From Scleroderma bovista (taxonomy: Eukaryota > Basidiomycota > Agaricomycetes > Boletales > Sclerodermataceae): a stretch of 64,000 nt of DNA. Positions 47,005-57,333 of the stretch are shown one piece after another (the stretch's first letter is position 1; the number at the start of each line of letters is the position of its first letter). Made by a program: the position numbers and the translations under genes. The stretch lies in assembly GCA_037178675.1 (NCBI GenBank), contig JAYMGJ010000124.1, positions 1 through 64,000 on the forward strand, in the 5' to 3' direction. The notes under the pieces were generated by a model. The model saw only the letters and a program-made list of their open reading frames with translations. It did no database searches and was not told the DNA's origin.

Positions 47005-47733
47005 TCAAATTTTCTCTGGCTCTTGCGGAAACATCATATCCTGCACCCCAAGGTATACCTCCCGAAGTACCGGAAAGTATGGCAGAATATTCTGTCCAGC
47101 TCTCAGAACCAAACCTTGACACAAGAGACGTCTAATAAACAAACCTCGAAGGCCACATGGATTGAAATGGCGCCGCTGCTTGACCGCTTAAATGCAGCGA
47201 GGAAATACCGAACATTCCATCTACGAAGACCTTCGTGGATTACACAATCGTCTAGGCAGGAACTGTGAATGAATCGTCGTGAAACGAAGAACGGCTCTAG
47301 CGACGGGTGACCGCGATGAGTTTCCAGCTGAATTCCGAGCGTAGGAAACACCAGTACAGATTCTGGGGAATAGTAAGGGCAATACATTGGTATGCTTTCG
47401 CACGACGAACCGTATAGAACCTGGTTACATCTAAACCACAGGGCCACAACAAGGACAGCACTGGTCAAGATTGAAAATACGACGCTTGCTCGGATCTGCC
47501 AATTCGGTTATGACCATAGTAAGGAGGCCTCGAGAGCTCACCTTGGGCCAAAACAACGCGACGAAGAGCGGGAAACACGGATCGACCCACGACCATGTCG
47601 TCGTGTTGCATATGACGCGTCCAGATCCGTTACGGGCGAGACGCCAGTTCTCGACCTTATATTCGCGGAAGCTTGGCCATTCTATCACTGAGAACTCAGG
47701 ATGTGTATCCGGGAGGGGTCGGTTTTGGCGCAT
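47005..47733 (-). CDS. GPI15: GPI15/PIG-H, GPI-GlcNAc transferase subunit
   Basis: Subunit of the ER complex that adds GlcNAc to phosphatidylinositol, the first step of GPI-anchor synthesis. Exons 47733-47542, 47495-47145 and 47091-47005, 209 aa. The N-terminus PEFSVIEWPSFREYKVENWR is followed by two hydrophobic segments (CFPLFVALFWPK and SVVFSILTSAVLVVALWF). Then the PIG-H domain: VLVFPTLGIQLETHRG, FFVSRRFIHSSCLDDCVIHE, GLRRWNVRYFLAAF, and after the last intron NILPYFPVLREVYLGVQD. It is divergent from F-box gene A, 167 bp apart. Two decayed copies lie at 49797 and 53028. Confidence 0.85.
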
Positions 47734-47846
47734 TCATTGACTGCCAGTGGAAGAGTTAGTATTGATCATAAATCGTGAGAAAGTGCATCAATTATTGGTT
47801 GGTACTTACTGGTGCTATCTGACGATGCTTATCGATTTCCAAACCT

Positions 47847-47853
47847 TTTATAC
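47847..47853 (+). promoter_or_regulatory. TATA-like box of F-box gene A
   Basis: TTTATAC within CCAAACCTTTTATACA, about 50 bp upstream of the ATG at 47901. The same motif precedes F-box gene B, but not gene C. Confidence 0.45.
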
Positions 47854-47900
47854 AACCTTCAAGTTGAATCCACCTGACAGTCCCGCACACCGTCACCAAA

Positions 47901-49187
47901 ATGGTAGCGAATGCAGCACAAGTAGTCGTTCCTCTTCAGCTTCCTCCTGAACTATGGCTCTGCGTCTTCGACTTTGCGACAGACGTTCCCGGGACACTGA
48001 TCCCAGAGATTTTTGAACAGTCCCATCTCATCGGACAACCTTACAATCGAAAATATCACCCTGCGCTTCGCCCTGCGCTCGTGACCAAGCAGAGCCTAGT
48101 GCGTGTTTGCAAGGAGTGGTGGTACCTGGCAATACCCTACCTTTACCGTGCTATCTATATTGGCAGGGTTCGGTGCCTTCTTTCTTTTCGGAACACATTG
48201 AAGAAGTACGTCGCTGGTGAGGGAACCATTGCAGGAGTTCATCATCTGGGATCGTGGACCCAGCGACTGGATGTTGTCATCATCGACGGATTTGACACAG
48301 ACGGCGAACATTTGGCTGATATTATCAGATATCTGCCTAGCCTGGCTATCGCCTCATTTGTGGCCGCCTTCACTGCCTCTGCAAACACCCTTATGCCCCC
48401 TAATGTCCTCCATGCGTTAAGAGGAAATGCATCTTCGCTACGCGTTCTTGACTGGACAACTGATAGTTTATGTTCCCAACCAAATCAATTGGCGGAACTC
48501 CTGAAACAACTCCCTCACTTGCAAATCCTGAACTGCCCTGGCCTGGGGTGGGCAAATGGGATTATCCCAAATTGTCTTGCTTCTTCGGTCAGCACACTCG
48601 CTTTGAAATGGCTAGCCATACCAAGTGGCCGTTCTGACCTGGTCGACTCACCGGAGGGACCTGTAAGTCTTCGGGAGGTGATTTTTGACGTAGAGTGGTC
48701 AGACCAGAATTTGTGGAGGGAATTTATGCTCCATTATGGAAGATTCCTCATTTCGGTTCAGCTCCGTGCACACGATGGCGTTCCTCCTAGCACCCTCAAT
48801 GCTTTCCTGGACATCGTGAATGCTTCTTGCCCAAACCTCCGCCGCATAACCATCTCCGCTATGACCTTCTTGCACATTCCTGTGAATAGGTTATCGCTTC
48901 CTCCAGTCGAATATCTTGGGTTGAGAGCAGATGCACGCCAGCAGCGCAGGTCTGCGTACCGTCATCTGTTTTCGATCCTTGCTCTTCTCACTGGCAACGC
49001 ACCGAAGCTTCGCGTGATCCAACTCATAGATCGCCATAACGTGAACAATCTTCTGACAAGCCACTCGAAAGTGGCTGTCCACGCTCTTGAGCAGAACCTT
49101 GCCGGAAGTACGTTCCGCGTGGAAGACCATAACGGGTGTCTGTTGTCAGGTTCGTTCATTGGCATCAAACGAAAAGCTTTTGCTTAG
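47901..49187 (+). CDS. F-box-like protein A
   Basis: Intronless 428-aa protein. The N-terminus LQLPPELWLCVFDFATDVPG is the fungal F-box pattern, used for binding Skp1 in SCF ubiquitin ligases. The rest has leucine-rich, LRR-like segments (LKQLPHLQILNCPGLGW, SCPNLRRITISAMTF, NAPKLRVIQLIDRHN) that would bind an unknown target. Member of a three-copy tandem family (50159, 53797), each originally beside a PIG-H copy. The first 60 residues are nearly identical in all copies; differences concentrate in the middle. Confidence 0.75.
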   Translation: MVANAAQVVVPLQLPPELWLCVFDFATDVPGTLIPEIFEQSHLIGQPYNRKYHPALRPALVTKQSLVRVCKEWWYLAIPYLYRAIYIGRVRCLLSFRNTLKKYVAGEGTIAGVHHLGSWTQRLDVVIIDGFDTDGEHLADIIRYLPSLAIASFVAAFTASANTLMPPNVLHALRGNASSLRVLDWTTDSLCSQPNQLAELLKQLPHLQILNCPGLGWANGIIPNCLASSVSTLALKWLAIPSGRSDLVDSPEGPVSLREVIFDVEWSDQNLWREFMLHYGRFLISVQLRAHDGVPPSTLNAFLDIVNASCPNLRRITISAMTFLHIPVNRLSLPPVEYLGLRADARQQRRSAYRHLFSILALLTGNAPKLRVIQLIDRHNVNNLLTSHSKVAVHALEQNLAGSTFRVEDHNGCLLSGSFIGIKRKAFA

Positions 49188-49659
49188 CTTGTTGTACAGA
49201 GAAGGTCAGAGCCCTCCGGGAACTTGAAGTTGGCTCGGGGATCGAGGATGATGGTTAACCATCCGGTGCCGAGCTGCCATATCTGAATGTGACCAGACCA
49301 ACTTCTTGCATTGCCTGTGTTTATATCCAGACGTTCGCTGTGATGTCATCTCATGTTGTGGGTAGCCCAACTATACGGTCTCCCATAATATTTTTGTCAT
49401 GAAGGCATGTCCATCGTAATATTTGATAATCTTCAAGGTGTTCTGGAATTGCACAGGTGGCATCCTTTCGCAATGGCCAAACTCCTTGATGGACAGAAAT
49501 AGTTGTTACAATGAAGTTTATTTACCATGCAATACATATCCGTATTGTCCACTTTGGGTGCACGGGATGCATACGCTGTACGATTCCATAGAGAAACAAT
49601 TCACGGGTTGGTTGCTGGCTTCAATCAGTTCGAGTCGAGGCACTATATTTAGTTTCCAT

Positions 49660-49797
49660 CGTCAAGGACGCTTCTGTCCAAGAACCATGCCATGCGACAA
49701 GAATCCATGTCGTCAACATCGTCGTTGTCACTGTCCAATGTGCTCACTGCTGACCAAGTTGCACTCTCACAGTCTTGGTTCTCGATCTGACTACGAG
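49660..49797 (+). repeat. Fragment of the TBC gene tail
   Basis: Matches about 45855-45985 of the TBC gene: GTCCAAGA(A/G)CCATGCCATG, then CATGTCGTC(A/G)ACATCG and GGTTCTCGATCTGACTACGA. It is immediately joined to a PIG-H remnant, so the duplicated block once included the TBC gene end. Confidence 0.8.
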
Positions 49798-49945
49798 TGG
49801 GAAACACGGATCGACCATGCCATCCTGTTGCATATGACGCGTCCGGATCTGTTACGGGAGAGACGCCAAAGGCTGGCCATTCTATCACTGAGAACTCAGG
49901 ATGTGTATCCGGGAGGGGGTCGGTTTTGGCGCATTCATTGATCAC
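49797..49945 (-). pseudogene. PIG-H remnant (copy 2)
   Basis: Keeps only the first-exon region (PLPDTHPEFSVIEWPAFGV, then a broken reading through a VFPTR stretch). The rest of PIG-H is missing and the sequence passes directly into a TBC-gene fragment. Non-functional. Confidence 0.8.
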
Positions 49946-50120
49946 GAATCGTGGGAAAGTTTATCTCCGGCCGGACGACCAGAATCGACGTACAGATTCG
50001 TATTGAGACTATATCGATACGCCATGGAATTCGCAAGGTCACTCGCGGAAAATGTATGTACACACCATGCGTTGTCTGGAGACTGGCGCTATCCGACGAT
50101 TTTATTGATTTCCAAACCTT

Positions 50121-50127
50121 TTTATAC
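50121..50127 (+). promoter_or_regulatory. TATA-like box of F-box gene B
   Basis: TTTATAC in CCAAACCTTTTTATACA, about 35 bp upstream of the ATG; conserved with gene A. Confidence 0.4.
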
Positions 50128-50158
50128 AGCCTCCCTACCTGTCCCACACACCGTCATC

Positions 50159-51445
50159 ATGATGGCAGCGAAAGTAGCACAAGCAGTCGTTCCTCTTCAG
50201 CTTCCTCCTGAACTATGGCTCTGCATCTTCGACTTTGCGACAGACGTTCCCGGGACACTGATCCCAGAGATTTTTGAACAATCCCATCTCATCGGACAAC
50301 TTTACAATCAAAAATATCACCCTGCGCTTCGCGCTGCGCTCGTGACCAAGCGGAGCCTAGTCCGTGTTTGCAAGCAGTGGTGGCACCTGGCAACACCCTA
50401 TCTTTACCGTGCTATCTATATTGGCAGGGTTCGGTGCCTTCTTTCTCTTCGGAACACATTGAAAAAGTACTCCGCTGGGGAGGGAACCATTGCAGGAGTT
50501 CATCGTCTGGGATCGTGGACCCAGCGACTGGATGTTGTCATCCGTGACTGTCCCATCGACGGGCCTAACGTAGCCGCCGAATGTTTGGCTGATATTGTCA
50601 GATACCTGTCCAACCTGGCTATCGCCTCATTCGCAGTTGCCTCCGCTGCCTACGCAAATCCCTTTATGCCCCTTAGTGTCCTCCATGCGTTAAGAGGAAA
50701 TACATCTTCGCTACGCGTTCTCGACTGGTCAACCGATGGATGGCGTCCCCAATTAGTTCAATTGGAGGAACTCCTGAAACAACTCCCTCACTTGCAAATT
50801 CTGAGCTGCCCTGGCCTGGGGTGGGCAAACGGGATTATCCCGAACTGTCTTCTTTCGTCGGTCAGCGTACTCGTTTTGAAATGGCTGGCCATACCAATTG
50901 GCCGTTCTAACCTGGTCGAATCACCGGAGAGACATGCGAGTCTTCGGGAGGTGATTTTTGACGTAGAGTGGTCCGCCCAGAATTTGTGGAGGGAATTTAT
51001 ACTCCATTATGGAAGATTCCTCACTTCAGTTCAGCTCCGTGCACATAACGACGTTCATCCTAGCACCCTCAATGCTTTCCTGGACATCGTCAATGCCTCT
51101 TGCCCAAACCTCCGCCGCATAACCATTTCCACTGCGACTTTCTCGCACATTCCCGTGAATGGGTTGTCGCTTCCTCCAGTCGAATATCTTGGATTGAGAG
51201 CAGATGCACGCCAGCAACGCAGGTCTGCGTACCGGCATCTGTTTTCGACCCTCGCTCTTCTCAATGGCAACGCACCGAAGCTTCGCGTGATCCAACTCAT
51301 AGATCGTCATAACGTGGACAATCTCCTGACAAGCCACTCGAAAGTGGCCGTCCGCGCTCTTGAGCAGAAACTTGCCGGAAGTGCGTTTCACGTGGAGGAT
51401 CATAATGGGTGTTTGTTGTCAGGTTCGTCCATTGGTATCAAATGA
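50159..51445 (+). CDS. F-box-like protein B
   Basis: Intronless, about 428 aa, second copy of the F-box family (LQLPPELWLCIFDFATDVPG, LGWANGIIPNCLLSSVSVLV, ending LLSGSSIGIK). Two adjacent ATGs (50159, 50162) precede AAKVAQAVVP; either could be used. The frame is open further upstream to 49901, but that part lies over PIG-H debris and is not conserved with gene A, so the internal ATG is preferred. Confidence 0.74.
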   Translation: MMAAKVAQAVVPLQLPPELWLCIFDFATDVPGTLIPEIFEQSHLIGQLYNQKYHPALRAALVTKRSLVRVCKQWWHLATPYLYRAIYIGRVRCLLSLRNTLKKYSAGEGTIAGVHRLGSWTQRLDVVIRDCPIDGPNVAAECLADIVRYLSNLAIASFAVASAAYANPFMPLSVLHALRGNTSSLRVLDWSTDGWRPQLVQLEELLKQLPHLQILSCPGLGWANGIIPNCLLSSVSVLVLKWLAIPIGRSNLVESPERHASLREVIFDVEWSAQNLWREFILHYGRFLTSVQLRAHNDVHPSTLNAFLDIVNASCPNLRRITISTATFSHIPVNGLSLPPVEYLGLRADARQQRRSAYRHLFSTLALLNGNAPKLRVIQLIDRHNVDNLLTSHSKVAVRALEQKLAGSAFHVEDHNGCLLSGSSIGIK

Positions 51446-52945
51446 AAGGCTTTTGCCCAGCTTGTTGTACAGAGAAGCTCAGAGCCCTTCGGAAACTTGA
51501 CATTGGCTCGGGGATCGAGAGCCCCCATATTTGAATGCGAGCACCAGAACACATCTTCGACTTCTTGCATTGCTTATGTTTACATCCAGACGTTCATTGT
51601 GATTTCATTTCATGTTGTGTGGAGCCCAAACATACATCTCCGTAAATTTCATCATTAAGGCATGTCCACCGCAATGTTTGATAATCTTCGAGGTATCCCG
51701 GAGTTGCATAGATGGCATGCTTTCCCAATGTCCAAGTTCCTTGTTGGACAGACATAGTGTTACACAATTGGTGAAATCTATTTACTATGTAATTTGTCCA
51801 CTCTGGGGGTGCACGGGATGCACACGCTGTGTGATATCATAGATAAACAATTCACAAGTTGGTGGATGGTTTGAAGCGGTCACTTCGAGTCGGGATGCTG
51901 TATTTAGTTTCATCTATTTGCGTCGCACTAGCACCTTGGTGTAAATCTCATGGAGATTGGGAGCCATGTCTATTTGATTTCCGCAATATTCAACAAGGCA
52001 TGAAATCCCTCGGTCATTACCTGCAAAAACCATATTAACGAACTAGCGCAGGCCACCAATATCTGGTGATCGATATCGAGACTGCTTCAGTGTGTTGATC
52101 GCTCGCCCATCCTGGAATCACCGAACCAAACTGATACTCTCGTGCACATCGCACGCGTGCGAAAGGGGTAAAACTATACGGACACGTCATGATAGTACTC
52201 ACGGACAAACTTCATTTGTATTCTAGAGCCGCATTATACCAGGTACAGTTGCTTCAGTAGTCAGGAAACAGCTGGCAGCTTTACGGTGGCATGAACTGTT
52301 GGCGGTAAATGGCGTCTTTTGTAGTGAATCATTTGGCCGAAGAAGTCAGTTTGGAGAAGTCGTGATCGCAGTTGTGCGGGCCTGTGACGATGCAACCAAA
52401 CTTCAAGCTTGCGAAGTCAGCCATGCGATGTGTGAATATAATTAAGTAAATGAAGGTGTGCTGGCCCATCTCGAGATTCATATGTTAAGGGGTTTTAAAA
52501 GATAGTCACATCGTCACCGAGGCACACAGACGAAGGCGATGGAGATGCGGCAGGCGAGCCTTCAACGGTTGTGCCGAATTAGCCCACGACAGCAAACAGT
52601 AGCGCAGAGGAAGCGGCCGAGTTGACGTTGGTTGCGAGGATATCGTCCCAAGTGTATTTCCTGGCCGCTGACGCATGTCTCCGACAGCCAGTAGCGAATC
52701 TGAAATCAGTGAAGCCTTTGTGTTTATTGGAGAGACGTGTCGATACACCTTTCGAGGCCTGTTTCCAGCAAGTCGTCGCGAATATTCGATGGCTCAAAAA
52801 CCGACAAAGTGCAACAGCCAATTATGAAAAGCAAGGTGCTTTAAAAGTCGCAGACACAGATGTTCGCCCTGCATCTCCTTGCTTGTCCCATCGTTCTTTG
52901 GCCTTCTGAGTCAGGAACGCAATAAGGTCGTTGGATGTGCTTTCA

Positions 52946-53028
52946 GCCCAATCCAGTTACACCCATCAAATCATCTATGAGTACGCCTGTCCACGTCAAC
53001 GGGGTCGATCGCGACGAGTCGATGCACC
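52946..53028 (+). repeat. Second fragment of the TBC gene tail
   Basis: Matches about 46225-46310 of the TBC gene (AGCCCAATCC, TCTATGAGTAC, CGACGAGTCGATGCA). The join to PIG-H sequence at about 53028 falls at another place than in copy 2, so the two duplicate blocks decayed independently. Confidence 0.8.
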
Positions 53029-53624
53029 AAACCTCGAGGGCTACATGGATTGAAATGGCGCCGCTGCTTGACCGCTTAAATGCAGCGAGGAAATATCGAA
53101 CGTTCCATCTACGAAGACCTTCGTGGATTACACGGATTACACAATCGTCTAGGCAGGAGCTGTGAATGAATCGTCGTGAAACAAAGAACGGCTCTAGCGA
53201 CGGGTGACCGCGATGAGTTTCCAGCTGAATTCCGAGCATAGGAAACACCAGTACAGATTCTGGGGAATAGTGAGGGCAATACATTGGTATGCTTTCGCTT
53301 GACGAAGCGTACAGAACCTGGTTATATCGAAACCACGGGGCCACAACAAGGACCGCACTAGTCAAGAGTGAAAATACGACACTCCCTCGGATCTGCAAAC
53401 TCAGTTACGACCGAAAAAGTCGAGCAAGGAGGCCTCGAGAGCTCACCTTGGACCAAAACAACGCGACGAAGAGCGGGAAACACGGATCGACCCACAACCA
53501 TGTCGTCGTGTTGTATATCCGTCACGGGCGAGATGCCAATTCTCGACCTTATATTCGCGGAAGACTGGCCATTCGCTGAGAACTCAGGATGGGTATCGGG
53601 AGGGGTCGATCTTGGCACATTCAT
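53028..53624 (-). pseudogene. PIG-H pseudogene (copy 3)
   Basis: Most of the domain is readable (ASSSESIPMYCPHYSPES, LGIQLETHRG, GLRRWNVRYFLAAF). The first exon has a small deletion after PEFS that destroys the VIEWPSFREY frame. The last exon is missing: after HVALE the sequence runs into a TBC-gene fragment. Therefore not functional; the active gene is at 47005-47733. Confidence 0.83.
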
Positions 53625-53796
53625 TGACTGCCAGTGATAGAGGAGCTATATTGATCTAGTCTCCCTAAGCCAGACTCTCTTCGTAGAGGAAGACCTGAGG
53701 GAGAATATCATTGATAATAAACCGTGGGAAAGTGCATCATTATGCCCAGTCAATACCAGACTTTGAAACCGTCCAGTCCCCCACACCGTCACCAAG

Positions 53797-55131
53797 ATGG
53801 CAGCGAAAGCAGCACAAGTATTCGTTCCTTTTCGACTTCCTCCTGAACTGTGGCTTTTCGTCTTCGGCTTTGCGACCGATGTTCCCGGGACACTGATCCC
53901 AGAGGTTTTTGAACAATCCCATCTCATCGGACAACTTTACAATCGAAAATATCACCCTGCTCTTCGCGCTGCGCTCGTGACCAAGCGGAACCTAGTGCGT
54001 GTTTGCAAGCAGTGGTGGTACCTGGCGACACCCTACCTTTACCGTGCTATCTATATTGGCAGGGTTCGGTGCCTTCTTTCTCTTCGGAACACATTGAAAA
54101 AGTACGCCGCCGGCGAGGGAACCATTGCAGGAGTTCACCGTTTAGGATCGTGGACCCAGCGACTGGATGTTGTCATCCGTGACCATCCCATTGACGGACC
54201 TGACGCAGACGGCGAACGTTTGGCTGCTATTGTCAGATATCTGCCCAGCCTGGCTATTGCCTCATTTGCAGTCTCCTCTGCCTACGCAAACACCTCTATG
54301 CCCCCCAGTGTCCTTCATGCGTTAAGAGGAAATGCATCTTCGCTACGTGTTCTTGACTGGTCAACTGATAGATTGTGTCCCCAATCAAGTCAATTGGAGG
54401 AACTCCTGAAACAACTCCCTCACTTGCAAATTCTGAACTGCCCTGGCCTGGGGTGGGCAAACGGGATTATCCCGAACAGTCTTCTTTCTTCGGTCAGCAC
54501 ACTCGTTTTGAAAATGCTGGCCATACCAACACCCCATTCCGACCTGGTGGACTCGCCGGAGGGATATGTGAGTCTTCGGGAGGTGATTTTGAATGTAGCG
54601 TGGTCGGACCAGAGTCTGTGGAGGGAATTTATGCACCATTATGGAAGATTCCTCACTTCAGTTCATCTCTGTGCACAAAATCATATTAATCCGACGCCTC
54701 TCAGTATTTTCCTGGATATTGTGAATGCCTTTTGCCCAAACCTCCGCCGCATAACCATCTCCGTTATAACTTTCTCCCACATTCCTGTGGATGGGTTATC
54801 GCTTCCTCCAGTCGAATATCTCGGATTGAGAGCATGTGCACGCCAGCAGCGCAGGCATGCATACTGGCGTCTATTTTCGATCCTCGCTCTTCTCAATAGC
54901 AACACACCGAAGCTTCGCGTGATCCAACTCATAGATCCCCATAACGTGAACAATCTCCTGACAAGCCACTCGAAAGTGGCCGTCCGCGCTCTTGAGCAGA
55001 AACTTGCCGGAAGTACGTTCCGTGTGGAGGACCATAACGGGTGTCTGTTGTCAGGTTCGTTCATTGGCATCAACCGAAAGCTTTTGCTGAGCTTGTTGTA
55101 CAGAGAAGGTCAGAGCTCTCCGGAAACTTGA
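53797..55131 (+). CDS. F-box-like protein C
   Basis: Intronless, 444 aa, third F-box copy (FRLPPELWLFVFGFATDVPG, LGWANGIIPNSLLSSVSTLV). Relative to copies A and B the C-terminus is read in another frame after SFIGI, adding about 16 residues (NRKLLLSLLYREGQ). The upstream region with the shared TATA-like box is replaced by unrelated sequence including a 30-bp MITE piece, so its expression control must differ. Confidence 0.72.
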   Translation: MAAKAAQVFVPFRLPPELWLFVFGFATDVPGTLIPEVFEQSHLIGQLYNRKYHPALRAALVTKRNLVRVCKQWWYLATPYLYRAIYIGRVRCLLSLRNTLKKYAAGEGTIAGVHRLGSWTQRLDVVIRDHPIDGPDADGERLAAIVRYLPSLAIASFAVSSAYANTSMPPSVLHALRGNASSLRVLDWSTDRLCPQSSQLEELLKQLPHLQILNCPGLGWANGIIPNSLLSSVSTLVLKMLAIPTPHSDLVDSPEGYVSLREVILNVAWSDQSLWREFMHHYGRFLTSVHLCAQNHINPTPLSIFLDIVNAFCPNLRRITISVITFSHIPVDGLSLPPVEYLGLRACARQQRRHAYWRLFSILALLNSNTPKLRVIQLIDPHNVNNLLTSHSKVAVRALEQKLAGSTFRVEDHNGCLLSGSFIGINRKLLLSLLYREGQSSPET

Positions 55132-55906
55132 AGTTGGCTCGGGGATCGAGGGCGATGGTTAAGCACCCGGTGCCCAAGCCGCCATATTTGAAATGAACAC
55201 TAGAATACATCTTCAACTTCTTGCATCGCTCATGTTTACATCCAGACATACTCTGTAACCTCATTTCATACTGTGGAGAACCCAAACATATGTCTTCATA
55301 ATCTTTTCGTCATTAAGGCATGTCCATCTGAAGGTGTGGTGGTTTATCTCGAAATTCGTGTGTGTTCATTATACCGTTTGTGGATGAGTAGTGGCCTCAT
55401 TGACATTAGTCGGCCGTAATCTCAGTTCATTTCATTTCACTACCCATCCACACTATGAAAACTAGGTTTGAAATGTTCTGAGTCACAACCCAGCCTCAGC
55501 ACTTGGGTCTTTACACAGGGACCTCGAATGTTTCACTGTAATTATCAGTCCCAAGAAGAGTGACACAACTTCATGGCAGAAAAGGCTCTTGTTTCACGCC
55601 GGAAGTGTGCAGTAAAAGCACTATGAAGACCTGGCATCCCTCTTGCCACCGTGGATGCGTCGCGTGACACCCAGAGGCCTATGCCGCGCACAATATGCTA
55701 TACGAGGTCCATGACAACGTATACAGGAGGGCGGAATACTCCGCACCTTGTGTAATCAATCCCGAAGGATATTGGCATGAGTATACTGAAAAACGAAATG
55801 GCGCAATGGAATATGCAGTGCAAGCGGTCGCTTCATTGGCTATCTGTCCAGAAACGTTGGTTCGTCATCGTGCAAGCGATGCAACAGATTTGAACCGTCG
55901 TCTATG
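55132..55906. other. Spacer
   Basis: First 250 bp are the repeated 3' flank of the F-box genes; the rest has no recognised coding sequence. Confidence 0.5.
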
Positions 55907-56657
55907 CTAACGTACGAGCACGATGTATCTTGACTTCTTCTCTCGGCCTTACGTAGGTAGCGTCGACTTATTGAAAGTTCGACAGACACGAAGAACCACT
56001 TACCGATCTTGAGCATCTACTGCCACTGCGCCTAGCCTCTGCACGACTCTCATTCCTGAGCTTACACGGCCAAATATGGTGTGTTTGTTGTCCAAGTAGG
56101 GCGTTGGAGCGAGCGATATGAAAAATTGTGAGCCTACGATAGGAAGAATGTGAAGCGGGTGGGTAAGTGAATGTCAAATGCTGTCGTACCGTTCGAGTTA
56201 GGACCCGAGTTTGCCATAGCAAGAATGCCTGCTCCTGTGAACCTCAGTTCGGGATGAATCTCATCCTCACTGACGAGACGTATAATAAGATACTGCAAAC
56301 ACAGTAAGAGAAATATCACACATACAATCTCTGCCCATATATACTTGTTCCACCCCTCCCGGTGCCAGTCGGATCACCACCTTGGATCATGAAGTCCTAC
56401 ACGGACCATTAAGGCGATCAGAACCCCAGAACATTGTATACAGGAAGCTCACAGCGATGATACGATGAAAGATGGTGCCATTGTAATACCCGCGTTTTGC
56501 AAGTTCTGCGAAGTTTTTACACGTCTGTAGCGAGGGGGTGAGTCACTTGGTGAAGGAACAAAATGCAAGAAGCTAGTACGCGAGGTGCATGATCCCAGTA
56601 CAGCTCAAGTTGAACGTCCCCCAAGCTTGTTTCCAGTACAACAGATTCCTGAGACAT
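55907..56657 (-). CDS. PPIL1: PPIL1-type cyclophilin (peptidyl-prolyl isomerase)
   Basis: Cyclophilin of the PPIL1 group, a spliceosome-associated peptidyl-prolyl isomerase. Start [20 protein letters not shown] at 56657; exon 1 56657-56580, exon 2 56524-56453, exon 3 from 56396, with further introns before [20 protein letters not shown] and after SGPNSNG and AQDR. Diagnostic motifs: [54 protein letters not shown] and [20 protein letters not shown]. The active-site Arg (FHRII) and the FxxTLAP-type strand are kept. It ends [13 protein letters not shown]. Length about 160 aa, typical for PPIL1. Confidence 0.88.
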
Positions 56658-57333
56658 CTTCAATACAGCACCCTTGAAGGATAAATACGAGGGCTAAAAG
56701 TAGGTCCAGATAGAAGGAAAGAGAGTTTCTTGATATTGGTTGACTACAGCTCTGTAGTACAAACACATATAAATACTGACTATCGTTCTGAGCCCCTATT
56801 CCGTAGTGGGATGAAAGGTCCCTCTGAGATGAAGGGGGGATTGGCGAGGCAAAGCGCATGACATTTGGGACAACGAAAATACGTGATTAAGGGCCACCAC
56901 CTCTTTTAACTAGACACCGTCAAAGCTGTCGTCTGAAAGCAAATCAGAGCATATTATGTCTATAGTGGTCTTCAAATCGACGCTTGCACCAGTGCAAAGG
57001 TTCAGAAGGCTGGTGACAAAGAAACTCAGAGCTCAAAAAGCAGATTCTACTTCAATCTCATCGGAAAGAGAAGCACCAGGAGATCGGTCTAGCTGTAATT
57101 GTGGCCATGCATCCTTGCTATTAGTACATCAGAGTAGAACAAACGAAGTACGATATGTAAAGCGACAGAATAAATCGTCTATCAACACCAAATGTATCGG
57201 AACAATCACAGTATGATCGTCTCATGTACCATGGTCTCTACAACATGGTGCGTGTACTCAACAAGCAACAGTCTCCAGAGGAATGTGTATTCCGAATCAG
57301 ACGAATGGGGAACCCACAGATTACCGTGCCTTC
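56658..57333. other. Spacer upstream of the cyclophilin gene
   Basis: This is the 5' flank of the cyclophilin gene and the 3' flank of the apyrase gene (both minus). An 86-aa plus frame (56956-57216) has no recognised domain. Confidence 0.45.

Larger units (their letters stand above)
49188..50158. other. Spacer with duplicated debris of the TBC and PIG-H genes
   Basis: It holds the 3' flank of F-box gene A (repeated after genes B and C), then a TBC-gene fragment (about 49660-49797), a PIG-H remnant, and the TATA-bearing upstream region of F-box gene B. No intact gene. Confidence 0.65.
51446..53796. other. Spacer with decayed duplicate material
   Basis: 51446-51900 repeats the flank found after F-box gene A. 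51900-52940 has no recognised gene; an 80-codon minus frame (52579-52821) lacks an ATG start. From 52946 a TBC fragment and a PIG-H pseudogene follow, then 53658-53687 matches the MITE at 25367. Confidence 0.5.

Noticed and set aside
49901..50158. N-terminal extension of F-box protein B to 514 aa
   Set aside because: The added part lies over PIG-H debris and promoter sequence and is not shared with copies A or C.
52579..52821. 80-codon minus frame resembling a small mitochondrial protein
   Set aside because: No ATG start and no recognised family; composition alone is insufficient.
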